This document shows, one piece after another, positions 42,928 to 54,659 of a stretch of DNA of 64,000 nt. Position 1 is the stretch's first letter, and each line of letters begins with the position of its first letter. Source of the DNA: Pseudoips prasinana (taxonomy: Eukaryota; Arthropoda; Insecta; Lepidoptera; Nolidae); assembly GCA_951640165.1 (NCBI GenBank), contig OX621237.1, forward strand, positions 11,160,001 through 11,224,000, in the 5' to 3' direction. The notes beneath the pieces were generated by a model. It made no database searches, was not told where the DNA came from, and was given only the letters and a program-made list of their open reading frames with translations. Position numbers and translations under genes: made by a program.

Positions 42928-44422
42928 ATCAGATAAAATAATGTCATATTTTAATTTTAGTTTAGTTTTAATCTTGGCAGTGTTGTCAATATTGAAATCT
43001 AAAGAATTTACCTGGTGTAAGCAGTTCAAAGTAATATTACCCTAATAATATAAGTACTTTGTGTATGTACTGCATTAATTCACAAATGAATTACGCAAGG
43101 GTCTGATCATGGCATATTCTAGTTTACCTCAGTTTTTCCCAAAGGCTCCACTGTTTCATTGGACAATGTAATTTTCCTAAGTGATTAAAATCGCCGAAGA
43201 TTTTTAAGAATGAATTACTGTGTGAAAAGATTAAATTCAAACCGTCTGTCTGCTTCAAAGAGCATATTTAAATCAGTTTGTAGCACCCATACGATTAAAT
43301 AAAAATAAGTGTGTTATAAAATATAAATGCACTTTTAACATGTTTAATATTCAATAAAATTCCAAGTAAAATTATACTATATTTAATAACTTTATTTTTT
43401 CAACAAGGCGGGCATGTGAGTGGGCTTATAGAAACCCATGATATTACATTTCGATGCACTCCCTTGTGCAATGTGAAGTCTGAAGATACAATTTCAAAAG
43501 GTTAAACGTGTTTCATTAATGTTATACGTGGGTTAAAACTGTGTAGGCTTTATTCGCATCCAAAGGTTTCCAACGATAAATGAAAGTGAGACTTTTGGTA
43601 TTCAACGTATAGTGCAAACAAGCAGCTGAAATAGTGTTTGTATAGTAGTGATCGTTAGATTATTCAATACCAACTGGCTAATTAATTGTATTGCAAAACA
43701 TTAGCGATGGTAATATTTGCACGATAGGAATCGAATTGATCTCGAACCGAACCGAAATCGATGAATACTTGTGTTGATAATAATTACGATGATCATTTGT
43801 TTATTTTTATGTTTTTCGTTTATACACGATCGCGAATATACAATAATCGCTCTTTATTTGTATTTGTAGGTATTGTGTAACGCTAATATTAAGCACAGAT
43901 GACAATAACTACTTATAGTGAGTGTAAGAGCGGGTAAAGGTTCAGGGTAGAAAGGAAGGCCTAATGTGCTGCGTGGCGATTTCTTACCAGTTTGCTATAG
44001 CTGACGTTTTGGTACGGAAAGATATGGAAACTTTTACAAAAATAATGAAATGCATCACAGGAATATACGTCGTAAGAATAAATTTTATTTTTCCATCATC
44101 TAGAATGAAGACGCTCAGATAAAATCAGTATTATATGGCATTCAAAATATACAATTAATTACCTAAAGCAAAAATTACCAACATCCAACATTATTCTTAG
44201 TATCGTAATGCTATAGTGTTCTCATTAATAATTAACGAGACCAAATCTTATTGATATCACCTTGGTTACCAGTTTGACTTACCATTCGTTTCTGTTTACC
44301 GTTACAAATTACATTTAGGCACGTTTTGTCGATTTACACATTTCGTCGATGACGTAATGTAATTATAATGTATATAAGAAGAACGTATTAAAGAAACAGA
44401 GTGTACCTACTTAAAATTTTAT

Positions 44423-44468
44423 AAAACTACACTGATCTTCATAATTGTATAAAGATCAGTGTAGTTTT
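44423..44468. repeat. perfect 17-bp inverted repeat
   Basis: AAAACTACACTGATCTT at 44423-44439 and its complement at 44452-44468, with a 12-nt loop. Confidence 0.85.
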
Positions 44469-45524
44469 AGTACTGCAGTGAAATTTAAGGAACGAGTAGA
44501 ACTATTTAATGAAAGGGTATGAGAACTACAGCAATATATTTTTGTTTAATGTCAGTGATTACTAACATAGTCGTCAGTTTATACTAACAATCTTATTGAG
44601 TCTGGGTTACTCGAATAAAGAAAGTTCTATTCTATTCTAATAAAAAAATACTAGCAACCATATTATTAAGGCAGTAAAGCAGGTAAGGTTTTGTAGATAT
44701 ATAATTTCCTTATTTTAATTATCTTACAGTTAGTCAAAGTTTTATCCTAAAATAAAAATAATAAATGAAGAAGAAAGTAGGACAATAATATTTTGTTAAT
44801 AGAACTCTAAAATATAATATAAATGTGTCCTCTCAATCTGCCAGATTATCAGGAACTTGATTTCCTCGGAAATAATATATATTTAAATATTTTATACAAC
44901 TAAATAAATATTTCACTGAACTAACAGCTTAGCTAGAAACAAATAAGTCATAACAACAACACTTCGAACTAAATGATAATTTCCAATTATTACAAGAGAA
45001 ATATCTCTATGAACCATATTTATCACAAAAATTCTGCTTATAGTCTCTTGGTACTCGTAGTTTCGTGTGTAAACACAGTGACGACATAACGACGGCGCAC
45101 ACCATGAAGCTTTAGATAGATACTGGAGCTCAGATTGTAACGAGACTAAAACCAATTCGTAGGCCAATGGTTTAAAAACATTGGTACATGTACATTATGT
45201 CTGTATATCATTTGTGCCGATATTTTTAGTGTAGAAATCAAAACTGGTTTTATAATACCGATATCATAAATTGAGTGTTGTGGTTTAAATTTGGTAAATT
45301 TGTTTGATAATAGATTAGTTTTGTAATACAAAAAGTAATATATAACATTGTAGTTCATTTACTTTATGTGTGGCAAAGTGTCATACGATCTACCACAAAA
45401 TATTTGGAAAAAAATCAGCGTCGGAGTTCTTAAACCAAATCACACATATGGTATTTCAATAATTAAAATGTGAAATTGAGTACTCATTAACTGACCTAAA
45501 GACCATCATCGTCTAAGTTTTAAG

Positions 45525-45632
45525 TGAAATATTATTCTAAATTTTATTTTTAACTGAAAAAGATGAATATTATTCTAAATATTAGTCTGAAATATTATTC
45601 GAAATATTATTTTTAACTGAAAAAAATGAATC
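45525..45632. repeat. imperfect tandem duplication
   Basis: GAAATATTATTC, then TTATTTTTAACTGAAAAA and ATGAAT occur twice, about 65 bp apart. Confidence 0.65.
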
Positions 45633-46109
45633 TAAATATGAGAATACGAATTAACTATTTGTAGATTTTAATATTGTTTTCTTCATAACATGGAGGAGCG
45701 AGATGGATACCAGCAATTTATGATTTTACTCTCCATCTTCAATGCCAAACTTCTTGGCTCTACGTCGTGGCGCACTCACTAGAATTTCCCGGAATCGCGT
45801 TATCGGGAGTCCGCACTTGACTCATGCAACTACTGATCTTGAAATATTTTCATGTCTCAATATCGTTGTCTTTTCACAGAACTTAGAGAATCGCACTTCG
45901 AACCTTTCCATATTAGTATGTAATGTCATCAACCACTTTGTCATAATATTTTAGCAGCGAGCGCCAACACATTTTTTTTTATTCGCAGATCATAAATAAA
46001 TTTTGTGTTCGCTATTAGTAATATAATAAATAAGCGTAACAAAATAAATTTATTCAGCACTTAAGTGTTAAAAAGCGCTTGTTTTTGCCAAAGTCAATTT
46101 TTAATTTAA

Positions 46110-46310
46110 TTTTATGTTATTTTTTAAATAGACAAACGGAAATGAATACCTGTGCCACGGCGTACTTTATAAATATATAACTGATGGTCACAGATAACAT
46201 CAAGACTCGGAACAACTACGTGTGGGTCACACAAATAGTTGCCCTGTGCGGGTATCGAACACAAGACACGAAACGCAACGTTGCGCGCGGCGAGGCGACC
46301 GTCTTAGCCT
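46110..46310 (-). mobile_element. SINE family E
   Basis: TGTGGGTCACACAAATAGTT and CGCGGCGAGGCGACCGTCTT on the plus strand match the copy at 38600-38786. Box B (minus strand GTTCGATACCCG) is changed. Confidence 0.65.
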
Positions 46311-46375
46311 CTATACATGATAGAATTGTAGTTTAGTGAATGCTGTAGTTATTTACTCATTTTTATTGCTTTGAC

Positions 46376-46495
46376 GGTCCTGTTGGTCTATTGGTTTGTG
46401 ACCCTGACTGCTAAGGCAGACATCGTGGGTTCGATCCCACCCAGGACAATTCTTTGCGTGATGAGCACGATTATTAGTTCTGTGACTGGGTGGAT
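46376..46495 (+). mobile_element. SINE family D, 3'-truncated
   Basis: GGTCCTGTTGGTCTATTGGT (box A region) and GGGTTCGATCCCACCCAGGA (box B), then GTGATGAGCACGATTATTAG. The tail is missing; a Helitron begins 12 bp later. Confidence 0.75.
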
Positions 46496-46507
46496 TTTTT
46501 TGTATTA

Positions 46508-46684
46508 CTAGCTGTGCCCCACTGTTTTACCCGCGTTACACTTTATAAATTATAGCCTACGTGTTAATCTAGGGTATCAGCTAACTCCATACCAAATTTT
46601 ATTAAAATCGCTCCAGCCGTTTAGACGTGAAGAAGCAACAAACATACACACTCACAAACTTTCGCCTTTATAATATTAGTATGA
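46508..46684 (-). mobile_element. Lep1-like non-autonomous Helitron
   Basis: On the plus strand CTAGCTGTGCCCC follows an A and CGCCTTTATAATATTAGTAT ends with GA before a T. On the minus strand this is a TC...CTAG element of 177 bp, the same length as the copy at 30082. Confidence 0.85.
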
Positions 46685-46780
46685 TATGTATGTATTTAGA
46701 AGTATATGAGATCAATATATTTGTAGTCCCAAGATATGTGTGCGTAGTATGTATTTATGAATTTATTTTTTCTAAAATAT

Positions 46781-46847
46781 CCGCCGGTATTTGGGCAAGA
46801 ATACTATCATTATTATAATGATAGTCTTCTTGCCTAAATACCGGCGG
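46781..46847. repeat. 31-bp inverted repeat, two mismatches
   Basis: CCGCCGGTATTTGGGCAAGA... (46781-46811) and its complement (46817-46847) with a 5-nt loop. The GC-rich tips stand out from the AT-rich surroundings. Short frames on both strands here are by-products. Confidence 0.85.
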
Positions 46848-47884
46848 CGAGTAGCCAACTGTATAGGACTTAATATAGTACAGGAATCTGAACTCAAACA
46901 CAGGCCCACTCTCTATATCTTCTCTCGCATAATCCAACTGAAATAACTTTCCGTGCTTTCCGAAGCATACGTAAGGAAAATACCGTGAGGAAAAATATCT
47001 ATATCTGCCTAGTAATCAAAGAACCAAATTTTCTTTTATTCATATTTTAATATACTTTTAATTTCTCAAGTAAACAATTATTGTTAAAATGCAATTTCGT
47101 TGAATCAATGATTTACACTCAGTCAATCATGGATTACACGAAATTGCCAGACAACGAACGAGTTCTCACAGATTTTAACACAGTACGTTATGTATGAAAT
47201 CGGGGGGACACTTACGAAGGGATTATCCGTCCTGAAAAACTTGTAAACCATCAGATATTCATGACTGCTGTTTTATAAGTTTTCAGGGTGGCTAAGCAAA
47301 ATAACTATCAACGTGTTTGTACTGTTGATGCTACGTCAGTAGAAACACTTGCACTACAAAAACCACTTATACTACCTTTTTATTAAGACGTTCCCAAGAT
47401 CAAAATTGTATCAACTGCCACGTCTTTGAACCTACGAGAAACTGTTTTTTATGACTACCTTAACTCTTATTACTGTTTTAATAATTTTGATGAAATTATT
47501 TCTCACGCCACATACATGTCTGTAGCAGTCTGTCTGGGCAGAAACTATACAATTCAATGAAAGGAGGATACTTATATAACCTTCCTTATTTCCTTCGGGT
47601 TGGTATTTTGTTAAAGGCCAAAGTAAAGCAAGACTAATCTGTAAACGGAAAACCCACACGTTGTTAGACTTATCGTAGAGAAAGCTAAAAATAGCTTGCG
47701 AATAAAACAATTTTAAAATAACCTTTTGGGATTTTATGTAAACGTCCGTTTTCAATCTATGCCCGCCAGATCAGTCCGAGGTTTTACATTCAGTTAAACA
47801 TTTTTTCTATATTTAGTTACTTTGTTGTGTGATGAAGTGTTAGTTTGAGAAAGGTTTTGAGTTGAGTACTGGTGGCATAGTGTC
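46848..47884. other. no recognisable feature
   Basis: AT-rich; a 107-codon minus-strand frame (47432-47755) has no recognisable domain or partner. Confidence 0.4.
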
Positions 47885-48012
47885 TGAGGCGGCCAGTTCT
47901 CAAGTAGACTAGTCATTTGCGAGCAACTAAATATAGCGCACAAGTCTACTGGTAAATTCAGAGCCAGTCACTATCATAATCTGATGATTCGGACAAGCTG
48001 ATACGATCGGAA
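47885..48012 (-). mobile_element. SINE family C remnant
   Basis: GGCGGCCAGTTCTCAAG, ATTTGCGAG and CGATCGGAAAGA on the plus strand keep the order of the SINE C 3' half, with heavy decay. Confidence 0.5.
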
Positions 48013-48267
48013 AGAACTTTTACTCTGTGCAGCTATTCATTAACTTTCAGGAAAAGCTCTTGAAGGGTAATGAAAGTCTTACAAGAACCTGTACATTTAC
48101 ATATATTTTTAAACTGATTTCTTTTTTATTTTGAAATATAAATAGAGAGAACTTATATGCTAAACGCCATCAAAGGCCGGCAATTCGTAGCTAAGTCTAA
48201 GAACAATACACACTCGCAGATCAATTTACAAGTTGACGAGTAAAATCTCGCTATATTTCATTCATAA

Positions 48268-48362
48268 TAATCTAACTGCTGGATATGGATAGCGCCAGAC
48301 CGGCAAATATCTTTGGTTGAGGCCGTTGTACAGCAGTGGCTGTCTTCCAGCTGATGTCATGG
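48268..48362 (+). mobile_element. RTE 3' tip, degraded
   Basis: CTGCTGGATATGGATAGCGC, GACCGGCAAATATCTTTGG, CAGCAGTGGCTGTCTTCC and GCTGATGTCATGG follow the RTE end at 6860-6950. Confidence 0.7.
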
Positions 48363-49795
48363 TAATGATTAATCTAACTCAATTATCAGAAACATCCCCA
48401 TTGCTTCTTTAGTCTTGTTTTATATCCATCAAGGTGAAAATATTATTATAATTGCATACGCTGTCATAACTAAGCACTGCATTACACAGGATGTGAATTC
48501 ATTATTATTATATGTCTAATCTTTCACACCTCGGTTCCTGAATTCATGTGAGATAAACGAGATTTTGTTGGTATATTTTAGTATGTTTACTCTGTTTGTG
48601 GAAAAATCCTAGAGGGTTCATTCATCAATGTAACACGCGTCGACGTTTATGCGTTGAATTCAGTGAGCACATTTCACGTAACCAAAACAGAGCTGGTTTC
48701 GTGCACGCTACCAAACATTTGGGTGGCGGTAAATACAAAAGGGTCAATAAAATATAGTAAAATAAAGATTACAAACGTAGAATCACGCTTCTTCCAGAGA
48801 AGGGTATCCAGAGGAATCTAGAAACATGCAGACAGACAAAAAAAATGCATCCCTAAATGAACGCCTATCGTTACGACCTTGACACCTGAACAGGCAGGTG
48901 ATAGACCCTATTACCGAACACAGTGTGCACCTCTTTCAAATTGGCATCATTTCATTTGAATTTTACTTTACACTGGACAAGTTTTGACTGCCAACGGGCA
49001 AACTTTCTGAATAATTCAATAGCGAGGCACTCAAGGATAAGATCAAGGGCTGTTGGACTAATGGAAGGATCTGAAATGGTACGAATAGCCAAATAAAACC
49101 CCAATCAAGAGGCTGAGTGAGGAAACCAAAACGAACTAACTTGCTAGAATCCCTGCACACCTTTTTGCCACCTCCACTTTCAATGCATTTCTCATACGAG
49201 TACATGCACGTTACTTAATAGACTTATGCTAGATTAACGTATGGCTGTCAATTTTATCGTAATGAAACACATTGGGTAGTAAGTCATTACGTAATCATCC
49301 TTAAAATGTTATTTTCTGAATAGTAATCGTATGGCTATAAAAGATATAAGCAATTGAGAAATTAACATTTTATTCGAAAGGTTTCGATCGAAGCCCCAGC
49401 GGCATATCTATATGCCTAACCTTAATGCAAGTTTAAATATTAAAAAACTAAAATTTATCTTATTATTTATCTTTAAAATTTATCGTAAAATTCATAATTA
49501 GATGAAAGGGCTTAATTCGCAAATTCTGATACAATTATTATTTTTTTTAGTTTAGTTGCTTTCAACTTATCATAAAATTCTGAACAGAAATATAGTTTTT
49601 CCTCAATACTTACACAAGCCTAAAATCTAACTAACTATCTAGCTAACTTGAATTTATATAGAGCTATTTCGAGCAAGCACTTTTTATAAATAATTCTGAA
49701 TCCTCCTCGATAAAACTTAATCGTGGGGATTTTAAACTGGATACATTATTAAGTTAACCAAGTTATACAACATTTTTATGCGTCTAAGACAGGCA
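48363..49795. other. no gene recognised
   Basis: Mostly AT-rich. Near 48963-49240 both strands are less AT-rich and two minus-strand frames overlap (one reads SPTALDLILECLAIELFRKF), but I recognise no family and see no start or splice signals that decide between them. Confidence 0.35.
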
Positions 49796-49834
49796 CGGTC
49801 CCTTCGGTACGCAAGTCCAACTCGCACTTGTTTT
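49796..49834 (-). mobile_element. end fragment of the CCGGCCAAGTGCGAGTC repeat type
   Basis: On the minus strand CAAGTGCGAGTTGGACTTGC then GTACCGAAGGGACCG, the typical wording inside the ends of the element at 34723-36013. Confidence 0.5.
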
Positions 49835-49989
49835 TACTTTAGTACCCATTATTTATCTTTTAATTAGCTTGACCTACTTACTATACAAAATAAACATTTC
49901 AAGGATAACGGCCTCATTATTTACAATAACATAAAGAGAAGGCACGTTAAAATATGTAGATGACTTCGTTATTAAAACTTGCTGGTGCC

Positions 49990-50140
49990 GGCGGGGAATG
50001 TCAGAATATTATCACCCCATCTCATCCCGTGGGGGACGTAGAAGTCGTCCCGAGGGAATATCTACCAGACGACGGACAGCAGCTCTGACTACTATGATCA
50101 ACTTACTGCGATCGCCAACCCGTCTGCCAAGCGTGGCGTG
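49990..50140 (+). mobile_element. RTE 5' UTR fragment
   Basis: AATATTATCACCCC, CCCGTGGGGGACGTAGAAGT, CGTCCCGAGGGAATATCTAC and CGATCGCCAACCCGTCTGCC follow 3800-3945 of the RTE 5' UTR closely. It stops at GCGTGGCG without the fused 3' end, so it may be a short-element copy cut on the right. Confidence 0.8.
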
Positions 50141-50898
50141 GTTTAATCTTAACTCTGTCCGCCTGTGGACTTAGTTTAGATTTTTTAGTATAGATAATGT
50201 TGTAACTCGTATAAGCCGTATATGTACCCTGTAAATATAATAGATTTTAAATTTTTGGATGTTTGGTACTCAATCTAGTAAATACAGTTTAAAGGGATTA
50301 AGTTACTTAATTTTTGAAATAAGATTAACGATTTAGGTTATATGCTGAATTAACACATAGTAAACGTGTCTAATAATATAAACATCATGATATCTTGTTA
50401 ACTAACCATTATTTGAGATCTATAATAATGGAGATACCTGTAAAACCACATGAACAAAATGAAGAAAAGATGCGCAGGGCCAAAATTAACTCTTTTCATT
50501 AAGTTTTCCTTCATTAATGAAAACTTTTGTAATTAGATCATGATATTATTACAAAAGTATAAATAAGATAAAGCATTTAAATTTGCTGCATCTACTATGT
50601 ATTTTCACCGCCCAATTTTGTTGTTTTTCAAATACTGGCCTTGAATAAATAATATTTTTGTTTGAACTGATCTATTCATGAAACATCACGAGTGAAGCCA
50701 TGCGGTGAAAACGTAAAATTTATTTTCTAAGTATTTATTTTTCGATTTTACACAGGAAGAAATGAAATAGGCATTATAACGTAACTATCTTTTACCTCAA
50801 ACGGAAACGTCAACTTGAATATTGGCGACATCAAAGCTTTAGATTGTACAGTCAACAACAGAAGTAGCTACACAAAGCATAGATAAAACTTTTATATC
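50141..50898. other. no recognisable feature
   Basis: AT-rich non-coding DNA; weak palindromic patch near 50500-50530. Confidence 0.45.
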
Positions 50899-51145
50899 AT
50901 TGATCATCATCATCATGTCAGCCTAACGACGTCCTCTGCTGGACAAAGCCCCCCCCCCCCCCCACCCCCCCACCCCAAAAAAGATTTCCACAATGGAGTT
51001 GTTTCCATAATTTGGAGGGATTTGCCATAATCGCCATGCTTGGCAAACGGATTGACCACCGTAGTATGATGTTCATAGTACACAGAGACGCTGCTGCCTG
51101 TTCTCTGAGAGGTATACACTGGGGTCAACTTACGGACCTCATGAA
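50899..51145 (-). mobile_element. RTE-derived short element with a C-rich expansion
   Basis: On the plus strand ATCATCATCATGTCAGCC, CTGCTGGACAAAGCC, then a run of mostly C at 50948-50976, then CCATAATTTGGAGGGATTTG and CGCCATGCTTGGCAAACGG, GTTCTCTGAGAGGTATACAC. The C-run sits at the junction of the 3' and 5' parts. The 71-codon minus-strand frame encodes the expected glycine run. Confidence 0.8.
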
Positions 51146-51397
51146 CGGGTAAATGAGTAAAATAGATAAGTGGTAGATTAATTAATCCGAAGCTCGTGAT
51201 TAATTAATTTACCTGTTATAACATGACCTTCATTATCCTGAAAAAAAAAATAACAAGTCATTAAACAATGTAAAATTGGTATAAATTGGAATCAGGAATG
51301 TGTACAATAATAAATATTTATCAACATAACTTATTTCTTTACACTTTTAAACTTTTGCGTATGATAATAAGATATGAAAATTGTATACAGGTATTAA

Positions 51398-51470
51398 CGC
51401 GAGTAACTTTTATTATTATTTTCCCGACGTTTCGAACAAGTTCCATTGATCGTGGTCACGGGCTGATCAT
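51398..51470. repeat. repeat fragment with CCCGACGTTTCGAAC
   Basis: CCCGACGTTTCGAAC followed by GTGGTCACGGGC is wording that I know from dispersed repeats of moth genomes. No second copy is in this window. Confidence 0.35.
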
Positions 51471-51534
51471 CCTGTATACAATGTTTATATACTTATTTCT
51501 ATAAAAGCCTGTGTGAAAATCGTGAAAATTAATT

Positions 51535-51842
51535 GATTGTTATTCATTTAAGAGAGGTAGGGTACAGCGTTCATTCGCTCAAAGAGCAGCCCGACTGGGG
51601 AAGAACCTCCACCTTACAGAAGACATTCTTTAATAATAACATTAATAACTTTAATGTTGTGTTTCTACGTGTGAGTAAGGTCGCCAGAGCTCATTGGGGG
51701 GGAGGGTCAGCAACACTTGTTTGCTAACTCTTAAAGGCCGGCAACGCACCCGTGTCACCTCTGGCGTTACGAGTGTCCATGGGCGGCGGTGATCACTTAC
51801 CATCAGGTGACCTGTTTGCTCGTTTGTCGCCCTAAGACATAA
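51535..51842 (+). mobile_element. CR1-like LINE 3' end (or derived short repeat)
   Basis: CTCAAAGAGCAGCCCGACTG, TTACAGAAGACATTC, GTGAGTAAGGTCGCCAGAGC, AAGGCCGGCAACGCACCC, GTGTCCATGGGCGGCGGTGA and TCACTTACCATCAGGTGACC appear in this order, ending CCTAAGACATAAAAT and a TA repeat. The final part recurs at 3631-3688 on the minus strand with an A tail, which places the 3' end. The partner ORF is not in the window, so the clade is an inference. Confidence 0.6.
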
Positions 51843-51864
51843 AATATATATATATATATATATA
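51843..51864. repeat. (TA)n microsatellite after the LINE tail
   Basis: About 11 TA units directly after the LINE end. Confidence 0.85.
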
Positions 51865-51867
51865 TTA

Positions 51868-52060
51868 TCAGCATAGTTGAAGCCAAAGGACGTCCACTGT
51901 TGTTTAATGCACATTCATTCATTGGGGGAATATGCCATAATCGCTACGTTTGGCAGACGGATAGGCGACCGCAGGGTGATGATCTTAGTAAACACTGTTA
52001 TCCGTTGTCTGGCAGATATCCTCTTGGGATGACTTCTACGCTCCCACGGGACGGGTAGTA
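51868..52060 (-). mobile_element. RTE-derived short element
   Basis: On the plus strand ATCAGCATAGTTGAAGCC, GACGTCCACTGTTG, a disrupted junction, TATGCCATAATCGCTACG, TTTGGCAGACGGATAGGCGA and GTTGTCTGGCAGATATCC, to TCCCACGGGACGGG. Subfamily 1, decayed. Confidence 0.75.
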
Positions 52061-52767
52061 AGAATTAAATAGCAAGAAGTTGTTATTGGCGTGAAGCAAT
52101 TTACGTCTACCAAACTAGTCGTAAAAATAGAAGTAAAATTAGTCGTTAGAATTTATCTTTCAGAACAAATCTATCAAATATACAAAAATAATCTAATGCT
52201 TCCACTAAAACTGCTGTGTACAGACTTGTAACTCAAAGGTTTGTATTTTATTAGTGTATAGTATATATTATATTTTATTATAAAATATAAACCTTCGAGT
52301 TACAAGTCGGACTCGAGCCCCTAAGGTTCCATGACTTCCTTAGGAATATTAAAAGGTCATCTACCAAATAAAATCAGACTACAGAACTAATTTAGTTAGT
52401 TCTAACAGACTTTTAAACATTGCTGAAAACTGTGCTAGTTTGAATATTATACTATTTTACCCTTTAATATTCATATATTCATAACATCTGTAAATTGATT
52501 ATTTCCGATATTTCATTGTGGAGTTCAGATGTAAAAGGATTTTTGTCATTTAAATCGTGAGAAATTAAATTCAACAACTAAAAAAATGTATATTTAGGAA
52601 TGTACAAAATAAGACAAACTTTCAATATGACTTCCAATTTGACATGATATCCATACGTTTAAAAATTTGCGCCAATTTGCAACTGTGGCCAAGGTACATA
52701 CGGATAAAGTTACAGTAATATATTTAGAAATGGATATATTAATAGGAGAAAGACAAATTATAAATTA
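52061..52767. other. no gene; contains one inverted repeat
   Basis: AT-rich apart from the inverted repeat at 52224-52307. Confidence 0.45.
52224..52307. repeat. 84-bp inverted repeat, 19-bp arms
   Basis: ACTTGTAACTCAAAGGTTT (52224-52242) and its complement with one mismatch (52289-52307). The interior is A/T only. Possibly a very small MITE. Confidence 0.7.
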
Positions 52768-53005
52768 TAATATAGCCACTCCATCTTATCCCATGGAAGA
52801 CGTAGAAATCGACACGAGAGAATATCTACCGGAGAACGGGCAGCGTCTCTCTGGTTACTATGACCATCATACTGCGATCGCCAACCCATCTGCTGAGCGT
52901 GGCAATTATGCCATATCCCTCCAAATTATGGACGCAACTTTATTATGGAATTTCTTGGGGTAGGCGCTTGACCAGCTGTGGACGTCATTCGGTTGACGTG
53001 ACGAT
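52768..53005 (+). mobile_element. RTE-derived short element, complete
   Basis: ATATAGCCACTCCATCTTAT, CGACACGAGAGAATATCTAC, GGAGAACGGGCAGCGTC, GATCGCCAACCCATCTGC and TCCCTCCAAATTATGGACGC belong to the 5' part; GGTAGGCGCTTGACCAGC, TGTGGACGTCATTCGGTTGA and GTGACGATG to the 3' part. This plus-strand copy shows most clearly how the RTE 5' UTR and 3' end are joined. Confidence 0.85.
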
Positions 53006-54380
53006 GTAACTTGATTGAGTTGATGTTGTACAGGTGGAAAATAGCATATCCTATTAATACCTCAACTGGTAGAATCTCCACTGCTTTACTATTGAATCTA
53101 GAATTTGTGAAGTGTACTTATACGATAGTATTAAGCTAACTCCACTACTGACCGTACCTTTTTTTCTATTACAAAATTACTGGAAATAACTGGTAGAAAA
53201 TTAAAAAATAGACTTTCTTCCCGTACATTTTACTTTATATACAGGATACGTTAATTCATAATAATATGTTTCATGTGACGTACACGTCGTTAAATACGAA
53301 TATATTATGCGAAATATTGGGTCAGAATGAGTATGAATATTTGAAGGTGAATGTTGTAAAGTGATCTTGCTGAAAATTTGTCTGCCGCAAGTCTGATGCC
53401 GTGCGAATATATTATGGTCAAGGTTCTAAGACTTCCGTACACGTTCAGAGAAAAAGCTTAAGCAATAACTAAGAATAACTTTTAGAAAGTAATATATGAA
53501 GCTAGGATACAATACGAGGATTAATCTTCAATTTCACCACCTAATTTCAGGAATTAAAAAAGGGGCATGGAATTTAAATTCAAGAAGAGAATCCAAGATT
53601 TTTAAAAATCAAGATTGATTAAAGGTTAACTATTTTCCGTAAAGGATTTGTATTTAGGATGTGTATTAATCCTTTACGAAAAATAGTTTATATAATACAG
53701 TTAAAACTAAAGTATGTTTTATCGCTATAAGCAGTCTCATTTAGAGAACCTTTAATTGGTCTATATATTGTAGTAAATTAGAATTTGGGGTAGTAAATGG
53801 TGTAAGATATATAACAGATAGGTTAAGCAGATAGATACTAAAAGTATTATATACTTAATAGCACTAATTAATTGCATGTATTTATTTTATCTGTAACCGA
53901 ACTAGGCACCGCTTGGATCTCGGTTCGTACTTAGCTATATCAAACTATTAAATTTTTTTAACACTAATTTAAATTTAATGAAATACTAAAAACTCTGAAA
54001 ATGTGAGAAGGAATTTCTTTTACATATTTTTAACATTCATTGCGTTATAAATAGCAAGTGTTCTGTGTGATCATAATAATTTTTTTGCAAATACGTATAA
54101 ACTTCTGATATGGGATGTTTTTTTATAAAAAGATATAAATTTTTTTTTATTAATTTTGGTTGTACAGCTAAGAGTCCAGAAATCCTTTGAATCTTGTGCT
54201 AAATTTAATTTTATGTTTTGTTGGCCGTGTAAAAACTATATCCTTCCGGCGTTCTTGCGATATAAATGATCATACGGTAGTTCAGTGTGTTCATGAAGGA
54301 CAGCGTAACGAGTAAACATTTTTGATTGTGTTTTGTGTTCCCCAGTGAGAAGTAGCTTGGTTTGAAATGAATGCTTTTAA
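53006..54380. other. no gene; contains one inverted repeat
   Basis: AT-rich; see the hairpin at 53628-53689. Confidence 0.45.
53628..53689. repeat. 20-bp inverted repeat, one mismatch
   Basis: AACTATTTTCCGTAAAGGAT (53628-53647) and its complement with one mismatch (53670-53689). Confidence 0.8.
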
Positions 54381-54611
54381 AATAGCCAGCTGGGTGATTT
54401 CAACGGGGTTCATCGCGGTTTTGCACTTACACCCAAGAAGATATACAATAAGTTTGGACTAACTGACAAAGGAGAATATACAGACGTTGTAGCAAGATAT
54501 CTGAAAGATTTAATGACAACAATAAGATTGCGGACTCTACCTCAAAACCTAATGAGCATTTTAACTTTGAAGCCGCTATCTATGGTTATACGTAGATACT
54601 TGATGACTTGA
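54381..54611 (+). other. short unknown reading frame, possible gene fragment
   Basis: A 76-codon frame without a usable start reads LGDFNGVHRGFALTPKKIYN, then KFGLTDKGEYTDVVARYL and IRLRTLPQNL before a TGA. Its residue mix (charged and aromatic residues spread evenly) differs from the I/F/Y-rich chance frames elsewhere in the window. I do not recognise the family. It could be a fragment of a host gene copied by an RTE element, since an RTE 3' end starts 50 bp downstream, or chance. Confidence 0.3.
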
Positions 54612-54659
54612 CCTGACTACAATATATGTAATTTATACAGGAATTTCATATATGTAATT

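Larger units (their letters stand above)
42928..46109. other. 3.2 kb with no gene recognised
   Basis: AT-rich DNA holding one hairpin (44423-44468), a tandem duplication (45525-45632) and, at about 44560-44640, a LINE-like end (TACTAACAATCTTATTGAGTC then TTCTATTCTATTCTA). Short frames on both strands lack any recognisable domain. Confidence 0.45.

Noticed and set aside
47432..47755. A 107-codon minus-strand frame as a gene.
   Set aside because: No recognisable domain, unclear start and AT-rich composition.
48963..49205. An 80-codon minus-strand frame as a host exon.
   Set aside because: Two competing frames and no splice sites that I can support; kept only as a note in the unassigned stretch.
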